This document shows, piece by piece, positions 52,327 through 61,532 of a stretch of 64,000 nucleotides of DNA. The stretch is from Bacillus sp. FJAT-22090 (lineage in GTDB: Bacteria; Bacillota; Bacilli; Bacillales_A; Planococcaceae). The stretch is taken from positions 248,001-312,000 of the forward strand of contig NZ_VEBK01000003.1 in the NCBI RefSeq assembly GCF_007676755.1, written 5' to 3'. Each line of letters begins with the position of its first letter. Position 1 is the first letter of the stretch. The translations under genes and the position numbers were made by a program. The notes under the pieces are model-generated. The model was not told where the DNA came from. It ran no database searches and saw only the letters and a list, made by a program, of their open reading frames with translations.

Positions 52327-54551
52327 TAGCTTGAACAAGAGTCACAATCTACTAATTCAACTGAAGTGGAGCGCACATAATACGTTGTTTTCAGTCCACT
52401 ATTCCATGCATCCAAATGTAAATCGAGCAATTCTTTTGCTTTAATTGTGTTTTGCACATATAAATTCAACGAAACACCTTGGTCGATATGTCGCCCGCGT
52501 GCTGCATTTTGCTTTACTGTCCAATGCTGGTCAATGAAATAGGCAGATTTGTAAAACCATGTCGTTTCCGAATTCAAATCCGGTACGGTAACTGGAATTT
52601 TATAGTCCTTTTTCTCCTCAGAGTACGATTTTTGGAATATCGGATCAATACTTGCCGTGCTTCCAGCTAAAATCGATGTCGATGAATTTGGTGCGACTGC
52701 CATTAAATATCCATTTCGAATACCATGTTCAGCAACTTTCTGACGTAAAGCATTCCACTCTTCGCTTTTGTACTGACGTTTTTCGAAGTAAGCTCCCGTT
52801 TGCCAATCCGATCCTTTAAATAAAGGATATGCCCCTTTTTCCTTCGCAAGCTCTGCTGAAGCCTGAATTGTTAAGAATGCAACTCTTTCATATAGCTTAT
52901 CGGCCAATTCTACTGCTTCATCCGATTCCCAACGAATACTATTTAAAGCTAGTAAATGATGCCACCCAAACGTCCCAAGGCCAATACCTCGGTACCTCGC
53001 ATTTGTACGCTCGGCTTGTGGGACTGGAATCATATTCATATCAATCACATTATCGAGCATGCGCACTTGGATTGTAATGAGTCGTTCTAATACATTAGCC
53101 GGAACTGCTCTTCCTAGATTAATGGAAGATAAATTACATACGACAAAATCTCCTGGTTTTCGACGAGTTACAATTACATCGTCTTCTAATTGAATTGATT
53201 CAAACGAAGTCGCACTTTGGTTTTGGAAAATTTCTGTACATAGATTGCTGCTGTACACCATCCCTGCGTGCTTGTTCGGATTACTTCGATTCACCTCATC
53301 GCGGTAAAACATGAACGGTACACCTGTTTCGAGCTGACTACGCATAATGCGTTTCATTAAATCAATTGCAGAAACCGTTTCACGTGATATTCGGATGTCG
53401 TTTATACATTCTTCGTATTTTTCACGGAACGAACCTTCTCCACGTTTTTCATCATAAAAATCTTCAAGCGAATAACCCTTTATTTGTCGAACTTCATGCG
53501 GATCAAACAAATGCCATTCCTCTCGTGCATCTACTTTCTCCATAAATAGATCCGGTAAGCAAACTCCCGTAAAAATATCATGTGCACGAAGACGATCATC
53601 TCCATTGTTCAGGCGCAAATCTAAAAATGTAAAAATATCTTTATGCCAAACATCTAAGTAAACAGCAACTGCTCCCTGACGCTGGCCGAGCTGATCTACA
53701 CTTACTGCTGTATTGTTTAATTGTTTAATCCAAGGAAGGACACCGCTGGATGCACCGATAAAACCTCGAATGGACGAGCCACGACTCCGTACTTTCCCCA
53801 TATATACGCCAATTCCGCCACCGAATTTGGATAATGTCGCAACATCTGTATTGCTGTCGTAAATTCCTTGCAAGCTGTCGTCCACTGTATCGATGAAGCA
53901 GCTAGAAAGTTGGCCATGTGGTTTCCCTGCGTTCGAAAGAGTTGGCGTAGCAACCGTCATATATAAGTTGCTCATTGCCCAATAGGATTCTCTAATTTTT
54001 TCGAGACGATTTTCTTTTTCATCTTTCATTAAGGTCATTGCAATGATAAGCCAACGTTCTTGTGGTAATTCAACGGTAGATTTGTCATAATCCTTTGCAA
54101 CATATCGATCGAGCAATGTTTTCAAACCTATATAAGTGAATAAATTATCACGCTCTGGAACTATTAGCTCGCCTAATTTTTGGAGCTCTTCTGTTGAATA
54201 AGCTTCCGTAATATGTTTATCATAAAGGCCTTTAGCAACCAGTGATTGTACATTGCTTGCAAATTTCTCGTATACCGTATCAGAAGTGGTTCCCCTACGT
54301 GTTGCCACTCTTTCATACACATTCGCTAAATGAATACGCGCTGCGACAAATGTCCAAAATGTTTCTTGCTCATTTAGGTAACTCAGTGCTTCTAAAGACA
54401 TTGATTGAGACCAGTCGGAAAGTTCTCCTTCCGGAAATTTCACTGTCCAACGTTCGTGTGCTTTCAAAAGTGGAGCTAAACTTTCTTCCCCAAATTCGCT
54501 TATTAGGCTATGTAATATTTCCTGCTTTGTCGTATTTGAAATAGTTGTCAT
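52326..54551 (-). CDS. nrdE: Ribonucleotide reductase alpha subunit NrdE
   Basis: A 741-residue class I reductase catalytic subunit. Active-site cysteines are in QLSSCFIDT and VVCNLSSINLG, and the C-terminal redox pair is CDSC near residue 736. It reduces ribonucleoside diphosphates to deoxy forms. The ribosome site is AAGGAGGA. A cobalamin riboswitch with a terminator precedes the gene, so it should be expressed when cobalamin is scarce, the reverse of a B12-dependent reductase. Confidence 0.92.
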   Translation of the reverse strand: MTTISNTTKQEILHSLISEFGEESLAPLLKAHERWTVKFPEGELSDWSQSMSLEALSYLNEQETFWTFVAARIHLANVYERVATRRGTTSDTVYEKFASNVQSLVAKGLYDKHITEAYSTEELQKLGELIVPERDNLFTYIGLKTLLDRYVAKDYDKSTVELPQERWLIIAMTLMKDEKENRLEKIRESYWAMSNLYMTVATPTLSNAGKPHGQLSSCFIDTVDDSLQGIYDSNTDVATLSKFGGGIGVYMGKVRSRGSSIRGFIGASSGVLPWIKQLNNTAVSVDQLGQRQGAVAVYLDVWHKDIFTFLDLRLNNGDDRLRAHDIFTGVCLPDLFMEKVDAREEWHLFDPHEVRQIKGYSLEDFYDEKRGEGSFREKYEECINDIRISRETVSAIDLMKRIMRSQLETGVPFMFYRDEVNRSNPNKHAGMVYSSNLCTEIFQNQSATSFESIQLEDDVIVTRRKPGDFVVCNLSSINLGRAVPANVLERLITIQVRMLDNVIDMNMIPVPQAERTNARYRGIGLGTFGWHHLLALNSIRWESDEAVELADKLYERVAFLTIQASAELAKEKGAYPLFKGSDWQTGAYFEKRQYKSEEWNALRQKVAEHGIRNGYLMAVAPNSSTSILAGSTASIDPIFQKSYSEEKKDYKIPVTVPDLNSETTWFYKSAYFIDQHWTVKQNAARGRHIDQGVSLNLYVQNTIKAKELLDLHLDAWNSGLKTTYYVRSTSVELVDCDSCSS

Positions 54552-54579
54552 GTAAATTCCTCCTTATATTTTAGACAAA

Positions 54580-54621
54580 CAAAAAAGCGATGATTCAAGC
54601 CTCTTCGGCTGAGTCATCGCT
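54580..54621 (-). terminator. Riboswitch-controlled terminator before nrdE
   Basis: A long GC-rich stem (about 54586-54600 with 54608-54621, small mismatches) followed leftward by TTTTTTG. It lies between the cobalamin aptamer and the nrdE ribosome site. Confidence 0.85.
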
Positions 54622-54660
54622 CAAAATGTAAAAGTAGGAAACAATAGGACAAATCCATCG

Positions 54661-54890
54661 AAATGATTAAGAGAGTCCTTCGCCTCCACCTCTCAACCCC
54701 CGAAGAAAGTGTTGCTTCGTACGACAAAGAGGCAGGTCTACTGGCTCGTGCTTCACTCTTCTGTTGTCCTTCCCGCGATTGCTCGCAGTGGTCTTTTCAA
54801 CAGTCGTCCACACTTACAGTTGCGGGGACAGCTTCGGCATTTCACCGAATTCCCTTTTAAACCATAAAGGTACCAAATCATCGTTCACAT
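54661..54890 (-). promoter_or_regulatory. Cobalamin riboswitch upstream of nrdE
   Basis: Read leftward, the conserved blocks appear in order: GGTACC, AAAAGGGAAT, CGGTGAAATGCCG, CTGTCCCCGCAACTGTAAG and the B12-box-like GAGCCAGTAGACCTGCC. The outer stem pairs ATGATT with AATCAT. It would bind adenosylcobalamin and favour the downstream terminator, repressing the B12-independent reductase when cobalamin is present. Confidence 0.88.
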
Positions 54891-54981
54891 ACTATATATT
54901 GTGCTTTCTTTACTTATATAGCCTAACATATTGTGTTTAAACCTGTACATAGGAAAAAAGTATATCTCTACTAACTGTACT

Positions 54982-55020
54982 TTTCAAAAAAATTAGACAG
55001 ACATGTCTTCATGTCTGTCT
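54982..55020 (-). terminator. Terminator of the uppP operon
   Basis: Perfect 11-bp stem AGACAGACATG/CATGTCTGTCT (54995-55005, 55010-55020), followed leftward by AATTTTTTTG. Confidence 0.87.
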
Positions 55021-55027
55021 ACATTTA

Positions 55028-55855
55028 TCATGTAAATACAATGATCGCTAATACTGCTGCTAAAACGAGTCTATATATTGCAAATGGGACTAATTTAATA
55101 CGAGAAACTAGTTTTAAGAAGAATTTAATAGATACTAGTGCAAATATGAATGCACTTATAAAACCTACAGCATAAAAGCCCATATCATCCATATTAATAT
55201 GTTCCCAATTTTTCAAAACAGATACTAGACTTGCTCCAGCCATAATAGGTACCGCCATGATGAACGTGAAATCTGCGGCCGTTTTATGACTCATCCCGAA
55301 TAATACTCCACCAGAAATCGTTGCACCTGAGCGAGAGAAACCTGGCCATAATGATAAACATTGAACTAAACCTACTTTAAAAGCTTTTGCATATGTAATT
55401 TGGTCGAGTGAAACAACTGAAGGTTTTTTCGGTCCAAATCTATCTGCAATAATCATTAGAATAGAACCCGCTACAAGGCTATATATAACTGTTTTTACAC
55501 CAAATAAGTTATCATCAATAAAGTCTTTAAGAGCGAATCCTAAAATCACAGCAGGAAGCATCCCAACAATAACATGTAACAGGTTGAACTGTTTGCTTGA
55601 TTGCTCATTATCTAGTTTGTATAAACCGACTAAACTAAATAATCGTTTCCACATGACAACTACTACGGCTAAAATAGAGCCTAATTGAACAACAATTTTA
55701 AATGTATTGGCGGAATACATCCCCAAAAATTCCTCCGTTTTTAACCACATATCATCCACAATGATCATATGTCCCGTAGATGATACAGGCGCAAACTCTG
55801 TCATCCCTTCAACAAAACCTAATATTAATGCTCTTACTAATTCTAGAAATTCCAT
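55028..55855 (-). CDS. uppP: Undecaprenyl-diphosphatase UppP (BacA)
   Basis: A 275-residue membrane phosphatase. The catalytic motifs are EGMTEFAPVSSTGH (residues 15-28) and PGFSRSGATI. It converts undecaprenyl diphosphate to the monophosphate, recycling the lipid carrier for cell wall synthesis, and gives bacitracin tolerance. It is the last of three genes; the preceding one is a DedA-family transporter 9 bases away. Confidence 0.92.
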   Translation of the reverse strand: MEFLELVRALILGFVEGMTEFAPVSSTGHMIIVDDMWLKTEEFLGMYSANTFKIVVQLGSILAVVVVMWKRLFSLVGLYKLDNEQSSKQFNLLHVIVGMLPAVILGFALKDFIDDNLFGVKTVIYSLVAGSILMIIADRFGPKKPSVVSLDQITYAKAFKVGLVQCLSLWPGFSRSGATISGGVLFGMSHKTAADFTFIMAVPIMAGASLVSVLKNWEHINMDDMGFYAVGFISAFIFALVSIKFFLKLVSRIKLVPFAIYRLVLAAVLAIIVFT

Positions 55856-55864
55856 AAGATCTCC

Positions 55865-56467
55865 TTAGTCACGTTTTTTTAAATACCAAACAATAAATGC
55901 AACGCCGATTATTGCTAAAATAACATACACGATATTCGAGTAAATATCCATATAACCGACAATTTCATCCCAATTCTCTCCGACAGCTGCTCCTACTGAA
56001 ACCAATACTGTATTCCATATTAATGTTCCTAGAAAAGTGAACCAAAGGAATAGCCAAAACTTCATCTTCGACATCCCAGCTGGAATGGATATTAAGCTTC
56101 TTACGAGCGGTACTAATCTCCCGAAAAACACTGCCCAGACACCATACTTTTCAAACCAAGCATTAGCTTTGTGGATATCTTTGATCGACAATCGTAAAAA
56201 CTTTCCATACTTTTGGACAATTTTCTCTAAACGTTTCACATCTAATAATGAACCGATCCAATATAAAATTGCAGCACCAATAACCGACCCTAAAGTCGAT
56301 GCAACAATTATACCAAACTTGGTCATCAAAGTTGTGGTCGTCATAAAACCACCCAACGTTAATATAACTTCTGATGGAATAGGCGGGAAAATATTTTCAA
56401 CCAATATCAACAAAAATACACCAAGATATCCAAACTGGTTCATCCAGTCTGTAATCCATGCCTCCAT
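55865..56467 (-). CDS. DedA family membrane protein
   Basis: A 200-residue DedA protein with five or six membrane segments. The family motifs are ENIFPPIPSEV near residue 24 and FFGRLVPLVRSLISIPAGMS. Some DedA proteins flip undecaprenyl phosphate (UptA) and others move phosphatidylethanolamine. Adjacency to uppP favours a role in recycling the undecaprenyl carrier. Its start overlaps the stop of the metallophosphoesterase gene as TAATG. Confidence 0.87.
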   Translation of the reverse strand: MEAWITDWMNQFGYLGVFLLILVENIFPPIPSEVILTLGGFMTTTTLMTKFGIIVASTLGSVIGAAILYWIGSLLDVKRLEKIVQKYGKFLRLSIKDIHKANAWFEKYGVWAVFFGRLVPLVRSLISIPAGMSKMKFWLFLWFTFLGTLIWNTVLVSVGAAVGENWDEIVGYMDIYSNIVYVILAIIGVAFIVWYLKKRD

Positions 56468-57555
56468 TATACTTCCCCATTCTCTAGCTTAATGTTTACT
56501 GACCAAAGTTCCGATTGACTTCCTAAACGAATCGGTGGACCCCAAAAACCAAAACCAGATGATACTATTGCGTGCAAGCTTCCCTTTTTCTTATAGCCAT
56601 AATCCAGTTCAAATAGTTTGCGAGTAAAAAGGTGGTTCGGCCACATTTGCCCGCGGTGTGTATGACCAGACACATGAAAATCGACCCCTTCCTTTTCTGG
56701 AATCACTAAATTCGAAGGAGTATGATCCATCACAAACCAAGGAAAGTTCTGTTTTGGTGGAGCCAACTCCGAAAGCTGTTTCCTATCCTTATTCGTCAAG
56801 TCTTCTCTACCAGTTAAATAAAACGAATCTGCCACTAAAATAGTTTCATCTAATAACATGTGTACATTAGATGCCTCCATTTCTTCTACTAATAAAGGAA
56901 TTTTCTTTCCATAGTATTCATGGTTGCCAAGCACTCCATATTTACCATACGTAGAAGTGAGCTGTTTCATCACCTCGGACATCCCTTTTTTCACAAACCA
57001 AATCGGATCATCATCGACTAAATCACCTACTAATAATACGATGTCTGGTTGCAGTGCATTTGATTTTTTCACAAATCGTTGTAAATGTGCCTTATTGGAT
57101 AGTAAACCAAGATGGAAATCGGAAGCAACTACTACTTTTAACGACTCAAGTTTTGACTCCTTTTTCGGCATTCTAATGGATAGCTCTCGAACGACAGGCG
57201 TAAAGGCATTGTATGATCCAATGACAATACTTACTATAAATAAAAACAAAACAATCAACCCAATCCACTTTAGCTGAGACGGGAAAAACCACGTCATAAT
57301 CGTTGCTATCGGGAAAAGAATAATTCCATACTGCATAATAATCATCCAGTAGGAGCCTACAATATGAAATAGCCGAAATCGATGATCGATTCTTGCAATG
57401 ACCAATGCATATCCAATTAACCCCCAAACGACGACGAAAACCCACCTATTTACTGGAACAAAAGCATCCAACCATGTGACTACACACCATCCAAAATAAA
57501 ATACAATAGCAGTATAAGCAATAATCGCTAGAGTAATGGCTAAGATTTTCTTCAT
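56467..57555 (-). CDS. Membrane-anchored metallophosphoesterase
   Basis: A 362-residue protein with about four membrane segments in its first 120 residues and a calcineurin-like phosphoesterase domain after them. Metal-binding motifs are ASDFHLG, GDLVDDD, GNHEYY and SGHTHRGQ. Members act on phospholipids or lipid-linked phosphates, and the operon with dedA and uppP suggests a lipid-carrier or membrane phosphate substrate. This is inference from context. Confidence 0.86.
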   Translation of the reverse strand: MKKILAITLAIIAYTAIVFYFGWCVVTWLDAFVPVNRWVFVVVWGLIGYALVIARIDHRFRLFHIVGSYWMIIMQYGIILFPIATIMTWFFPSQLKWIGLIVLFLFIVSIVIGSYNAFTPVVRELSIRMPKKESKLESLKVVVASDFHLGLLSNKAHLQRFVKKSNALQPDIVLLVGDLVDDDPIWFVKKGMSEVMKQLTSTYGKYGVLGNHEYYGKKIPLLVEEMEASNVHMLLDETILVADSFYLTGREDLTNKDRKQLSELAPPKQNFPWFVMDHTPSNLVIPEKEGVDFHVSGHTHRGQMWPNHLFTRKLFELDYGYKKKGSLHAIVSSGFGFWGPPIRLGSQSELWSVNIKLENGEV

Positions 57556-57711
57556 TTCTCTCTCTCCAATTTATGTATTTTTCATTAGTATAGCAGATTT
57601 AACTTAGCGCTCCTAAGCCTCAAGACCGAGACAGAAATCGTGTTCAAGCCCGTTTGTATAAGCTAATGGAATTGATAAGCTATAACTACAAACGAGAGGA
57701 GGAACACTCAC

Positions 57712-58065
57712 ATGAAAAAATTTGGTTTATTAGTACTTGGTATTATTGCAGGAATCGTTGCACTTGCAAACTTAGGTTCCCTAATAGGATTAGGAGTTTC
57801 CGCGTTAATCGTATTTGCTGGAATGCACTTCTACCTAAAAAGCGAATCTACATTTTTGAAAATCTTTTGGGCAAGCGTAGGTATTCTAGGATTAATATCC
57901 GGAGTTGTTAACGTACCTGGTTTCTTCGGAATCTTAGCAATCGTAGGTGTCTGGTATGTAGTTAAAAAATGGAATAACGAATCGATCAGCTTTTCAGCAC
58001 CAGTAGTAAAGTCAGATGACCCTTTTGTTAATTTCGAAAAACAATGGAATGAACTTTCAAAATAA
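57712..58065 (+). CDS. liaI: LiaI-like membrane protein
   Basis: A 117-residue membrane protein with three to four hydrophobic segments and a short hydrophilic tail. It resembles LiaI, which anchors the phage-shock protein LiaH at the membrane under cell-wall antibiotic stress. It is the first gene of the lia operon, 13 bases before liaH, with AGGAGG upstream. No LiaR site is assigned with confidence, although an imperfect CTCAAGACCGAGAC lies about 90 bases upstream. Confidence 0.78.
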   Translation: MKKFGLLVLGIIAGIVALANLGSLIGLGVSALIVFAGMHFYLKSESTFLKIFWASVGILGLISGVVNVPGFFGILAIVGVWYVVKKWNNESISFSAPVVKSDDPFVNFEKQWNELSK

Positions 58066-58078
58066 GGAGGAAAACAAT

Positions 58079-58717
58079 ATGACATCATTATGGAAACGAT
58101 TTAAATATTCAATAGAGGCGGATTTACACAAGGTATTTGATAAAAAAGAAGAAAAAAATCCAATCGCAATGTTAAACCAATACATTCGTGAGGCTGAGAA
58201 GCAAACGGAGCAAACCGGTAAATGGTTAGAACGTCAAGGGCAATTGAAGCAAGAACTAGAGAAAGAATTGGAAGAAACGACTAAAATGGTTGAAAAACGC
58301 CAGCATCAAGTAGAACTTGCAACTGCTAGCGGAGAAGAAGATTTAATGGCTTTCGCACAAGCTGAAGTGAATGCATACAACGAAAGAACTGCTGTTTTAC
58401 AAAAAAGTATTCTTCAAACTACAGAAGAATTATTCGGTTTAGAACGTAAATACGAAGAAATGAAACATAAAATTAAAGACATGAAAGTTCGTCAATTGCA
58501 ATTAATGGGCAAAGAGAATGTAACGCGTGCTCATTATCAAATGGATCGTGTCCTTCAACCTGAACAAAAAGAAAAAAACTTTGGCACCTTTCAGGAAATG
58601 GAACACTACATTGAGCGTCTAGGACAAAAAATTGAAAAAGAACATGAAATCACATCTATGGAGCAACGTTTAGAAATGTTAGAAAAAAATGCACAACCTA
58701 AAGCTGAAATTGTGTAA
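58079..58717 (+). CDS. liaH: PspA/IM30-family protein LiaH
   Basis: A 212-residue PspA/IM30 protein, almost entirely coiled coil (long runs of Glu, Lys, Gln). The N-terminal MTSLWKRFKYSIEADLHKV is the membrane-binding amphipathic helix. It forms large rings or rods that support damaged membranes. The start at 58079 is fixed by AAGGAGG 6 bases upstream. A hairpin follows that may reduce read-through into liaF. Confidence 0.88.
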   Translation: MTSLWKRFKYSIEADLHKVFDKKEEKNPIAMLNQYIREAEKQTEQTGKWLERQGQLKQELEKELEETTKMVEKRQHQVELATASGEEDLMAFAQAEVNAYNERTAVLQKSILQTTEELFGLERKYEEMKHKIKDMKVRQLQLMGKENVTRAHYQMDRVLQPEQKEKNFGTFQEMEHYIERLGQKIEKEHEITSMEQRLEMLEKNAQPKAEIV

Positions 58718-58729
58718 ACTATAGATAGA

Positions 58730-58760
58730 AGAGGAGAAGACGCCTGTCTTCTCCCTCTTT
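58730..58760 (+). terminator. Possible attenuator between liaH and liaF
   Basis: An imperfect 12-bp stem (58730-58741 and 58746-58759) with a short T-run. It would favour a short liaIH transcript over the longer one. Confidence 0.55.
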
Positions 58761-58791
58761 ACATCTTGATACGAAGAAGGAGGGATACTTT

Positions 58792-59493
58792 ATGAAGGAA
58801 AACCAAACGAACAAGCTTGCCTTTATACTTATATGTTTTGTTTTTCTTATGTTTATCGAGGCTACAGTTTTTGGAAATGGCAGCATTGTATTAGTCCTTC
58901 TTGGCATCGGGATGATGTATTTTAGCTTACGAAAGCAATCCCGCATTTTATTTTGGTCGGGTTTAATATTCCTACTCATAGCCGTTTTTTCTATGTGGAG
59001 CTTGCGTCTCCTATTAATTGGAATCATGATTTATATCCTTTTTAAACTTTGGAAAAACGAGCCCATCCGACAGGTTATTCGTCCTTTCGATACGGTGTAT
59101 AAAGAAACACCCAATAGTGTTATTCAAAATAAACTGTTTTCATCACAAACGACACCTTTTCAAGCATATGAATGGCAAGACGTTCATGTACAAGGCTTTT
59201 ACGGGGAGCATGTCATTGATGTGACGGAAACCGTGCTGCCAAAGGGCACTTCCTTTATTTCCATTCGTCAATCTCTCGGAAAAGTAGTAATTTATGTGCC
59301 GTATGAAATTCCAGTAAGACTTCATTACGCGACAATTATAGGAGAAGCAAATATTCTTGGGCGTGGATGTCAACGTTTATGGAATCAATCGGTCATATTA
59401 AAGGATGGCTACTTGGATGAAGTGACGTATGCGTCAGAGTTAGTGATCACTGTATCCACATGGATTGGGGATATCGAGGTGATTCGTAAATGA
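58792..59493 (+). CDS. liaF: LiaF-like inhibitor of the Lia two-component system
   Basis: A 233-residue membrane protein with four N-terminal membrane segments and a cell-wall-active-antibiotics-response domain at the C-terminus (ETVLPKGTSF, IRQSLGKVVIYVP, VEIGDIEV-like end TWIGDIEVI). LiaF keeps the kinase LiaS inactive in the absence of stress. It overlaps liaS by four bases. Confidence 0.87.
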   Translation: MKENQTNKLAFILICFVFLMFIEATVFGNGSIVLVLLGIGMMYFSLRKQSRILFWSGLIFLLIAVFSMWSLRLLLIGIMIYILFKLWKNEPIRQVIRPFDTVYKETPNSVIQNKLFSSQTTPFQAYEWQDVHVQGFYGEHVIDVTETVLPKGTSFISIRQSLGKVVIYVPYEIPVRLHYATIIGEANILGRGCQRLWNQSVILKDGYLDEVTYASELVITVSTWIGDIEVIRK

Positions 59494-60578
59494 AGATATT
59501 ATTGGGGCAAGGATTCTCTATTTTTATCATTTTATTGGCACTGGCTACCCTCCTTTTATATACAATCTGGGGTTGGCCAAATGATCCCGCATGGTGGTCG
59601 TTGCTAGAAAATACTTATGCACAAGTTCCTTTTGGCGCCTGGATCATTATTATATTAGCATTCATGAGCTTTAGTTTTTCTTTAAATACACTCCATAAAG
59701 TACGTGATCAAGAAAAGAAAATAGAAAAAAACCTACGACCATTATTAGAAGCAGAATCGTTTGTACCGAGTAAGAAAAAACAGTCTTATTCCAAACGATT
59801 ACATGTTACAACCAATCAATTAGAGCAACTCATTATGACACAACGAAAAACGCTTCAGCGCATCACCAACGAAAAAGCGGAAGCACAAGATAAGCTTATT
59901 CAAGAACGAATCGTACAAGAAAGGCAACGTCTGGCAAGAGAACTCCACGACTCGGTTTCTCAGCAACTTTTTGCAGCATCTATGCTTCTTTCTACGATGG
60001 TCGAAATAGAGGAAGCGCAAAACGGCGAGGCCCCAAAAACATTAATGCAAACCGAAAAAATAGTACAGCAAGCTCAGCTTGAGATGCGTGCGTTACTACT
60101 TCACCTTCGTCCCGCTGCTTTACATGACAAAACGCTCAAGCAAGGGATGGAAGAATTATTAATGGAGTTGCAACAAAAAGTATTTTTTACAATACGTTAT
60201 CGATTAGAAGAAGTACCCTTGCCAAAAGGTGCGGAAGATCACTTATTCCGAATTGCACAGGAAACTTTGTCCAATACATTGAGACATGCAAAAGCTACAG
60301 AGGTAGATATATTATTCGTAGAACGTGATGATCTTGCTATTTTCCGAGTGCAGGATAATGGGGTTGGCTTTGAAGTAAAAGATGCCAAAACCGGCTCTTA
60401 CGGCTTGGATAATGTAAAAGAACGAGCAGTCGAAATCGGTGCGACCTGCAAGGTAGTTTCGGTTCCATCTCAAGGTACTATTGTAGAAGTGAAGTTACCA
60501 ATTGAGAAAAGTGAAATACCTCTAGGTACATTACAAGGAAGGGAGCTAGAAAATGATTCGAATATTATTAGCGGATGA
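59490..60578 (+). CDS. liaS: Sensor histidine kinase LiaS
   Basis: A 362-residue kinase with two membrane segments within the first 70 residues and a very short extracellular loop. The phosphoacceptor is the His in RELHDSVSQQLFAAS, of the NarL-partner type. The ATP domain has TLSNTLRHAKAT and GSYGLDNVKERA. It senses cell-envelope stress through LiaF. It overlaps liaR by 26 bases. Confidence 0.88.
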   Translation: MKILLGQGFSIFIILLALATLLLYTIWGWPNDPAWWSLLENTYAQVPFGAWIIIILAFMSFSFSLNTLHKVRDQEKKIEKNLRPLLEAESFVPSKKKQSYSKRLHVTTNQLEQLIMTQRKTLQRITNEKAEAQDKLIQERIVQERQRLARELHDSVSQQLFAASMLLSTMVEIEEAQNGEAPKTLMQTEKIVQQAQLEMRALLLHLRPAALHDKTLKQGMEELLMELQQKVFFTIRYRLEEVPLPKGAEDHLFRIAQETLSNTLRHAKATEVDILFVERDDLAIFRVQDNGVGFEVKDAKTGSYGLDNVKERAVEIGATCKVVSVPSQGTIVEVKLPIEKSEIPLGTLQGRELENDSNIISG

Positions 60579-61194
60579 TCATGAAATGGTGCGAATTGGA
60601 GTTTCTGCTTACTTACAGGCCCAACCCGATATGGATGTAGTTGCAGAAGCGGCGAATGGTCAAGAAGCGGTTGAATTAGCATTGAAGCATAAACCAGACG
60701 TTATTTTAATGGATATGGTAATGCCCATCATGAACGGTGCAGAGGCAACCCGTGAGATTGTTCAAAAATGGCCAGAAGCAAAAGTCATGATTGTGACGAG
60801 CTTTATAGACGATGATAAAGTATATCCCGCTCTTGAAGCAGGGGCAATCAGTTATTTATTGAAAACATCTAAGGCCTCCCATATCGCGGAATCTATTCGT
60901 AAAACATTAAGCGGAGATGCTGTTTTAGAGCCAGAAGTAACAAATAAAATGATGAAACGCATGCGTCAAGGTTCCGACATTGCTCTTCACGATGACTTAA
61001 CTGATCGAGAGTTAGAAGTGTTGTTATTAATGGCAGAAGGTAAGGCGAATCAGGACATAGCGGACACTCTTTTTATTGCTTTAAAAACCGCTAAAACACA
61101 TGTTAGTAATATATTATCGAAGCTGGAAGTAAGCGATCGGACGCAAGCAGTTATTTATGCATTTGAGCATCATTTAGTGAAACCCAAAAAATAA
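60553..61194 (+). CDS. liaR: Response regulator LiaR
   Basis: A 213-residue NarL/LuxR-type response regulator with the phosphoacceptor Asp54 (ILMDMVMP) and a C-terminal helix-turn-helix (TDRELEVLLLMAEGKANQDI). Once phosphorylated by LiaS it activates the lia operon. It is the last gene of liaIHFSR; liaG, present in Bacillus subtilis, is absent. Confidence 0.9.
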   Translation: MIRILLADDHEMVRIGVSAYLQAQPDMDVVAEAANGQEAVELALKHKPDVILMDMVMPIMNGAEATREIVQKWPEAKVMIVTSFIDDDKVYPALEAGAISYLLKTSKASHIAESIRKTLSGDAVLEPEVTNKMMKRMRQGSDIALHDDLTDRELEVLLLMAEGKANQDIADTLFIALKTAKTHVSNILSKLEVSDRTQAVIYAFEHHLVKPKK

Positions 61195-61254
61195 CCTATA
61201 GAAGAGTTCTGTCATATGCTAATGAAAAGTACGTAGTAAAGGATGTTAGCATAC

Positions 61255-61506
61255 ATGAGACCTGAAGATCCAAATGATGAGCTACCACCTAACTTGGGCT
61301 TGACTATTGGTTTCATAAGTTCTGTTATTCTTTCAATTGGGTATATTATTGATACAATTGGAGAAGGTGTTACACTATACGAAGCAAACCGTGCGCTTGA
61401 AATTGCAAAACAAGACGCGCTCGAACAGAACCAACAACTCTCCGATATACTGAGTAAGTTGAATTATTTAGTAGACGAAATTGAAGAACTCAAGAAAAGA
61501 GGATGA
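61255..61506 (+). CDS. Small membrane protein of unknown function
   Basis: An 83-residue protein with one membrane segment (LTIGFISSVILSIGYIIDTI, near residues 15-34) followed by a charged coiled-coil tail rich in Glu, Gln and Lys. No family recognised. The start is uncertain: AAAGGA is 11 bases before the ATG at 61255, while an ATG at 61243 overlaps that site. It lies 60 bases after liaR on the same strand and could be co-transcribed with it. Confidence 0.65.
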   Translation: MRPEDPNDELPPNLGLTIGFISSVILSIGYIIDTIGEGVTLYEANRALEIAKQDALEQNQQLSDILSKLNYLVDEIEELKKRG

Positions 61507-61532
61507 CCTATTAAGGAAGGTATCCTCTTTTT
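61495..61532. terminator. Bidirectional terminator
   Basis: Stem AAAAGAGGAT/ATCCTCTTTT (61495-61504, 61522-61531) with an inner ACCT/AGGT pairing and T-runs. It overlaps the 3' ends of both converging genes. Confidence 0.78.

Noticed and set aside
54663-54860. 65-codon ORF upstream of nrdE
   Set aside because: It lies wholly within the cobalamin riboswitch, on the opposite strand, and has no ribosome site.
57600-57640. LiaR binding site upstream of liaI
   Set aside because: CTCAAGACCGAGAC is suggestive, but the symmetry is poor and I could not match it to the known LiaR site well enough to annotate it.
57654-57911. 85-codon ORF overlapping liaI
   Set aside because: It is a different frame of liaI and its leader, with no supporting ribosome site; the liaI frame encodes a clear membrane protein.
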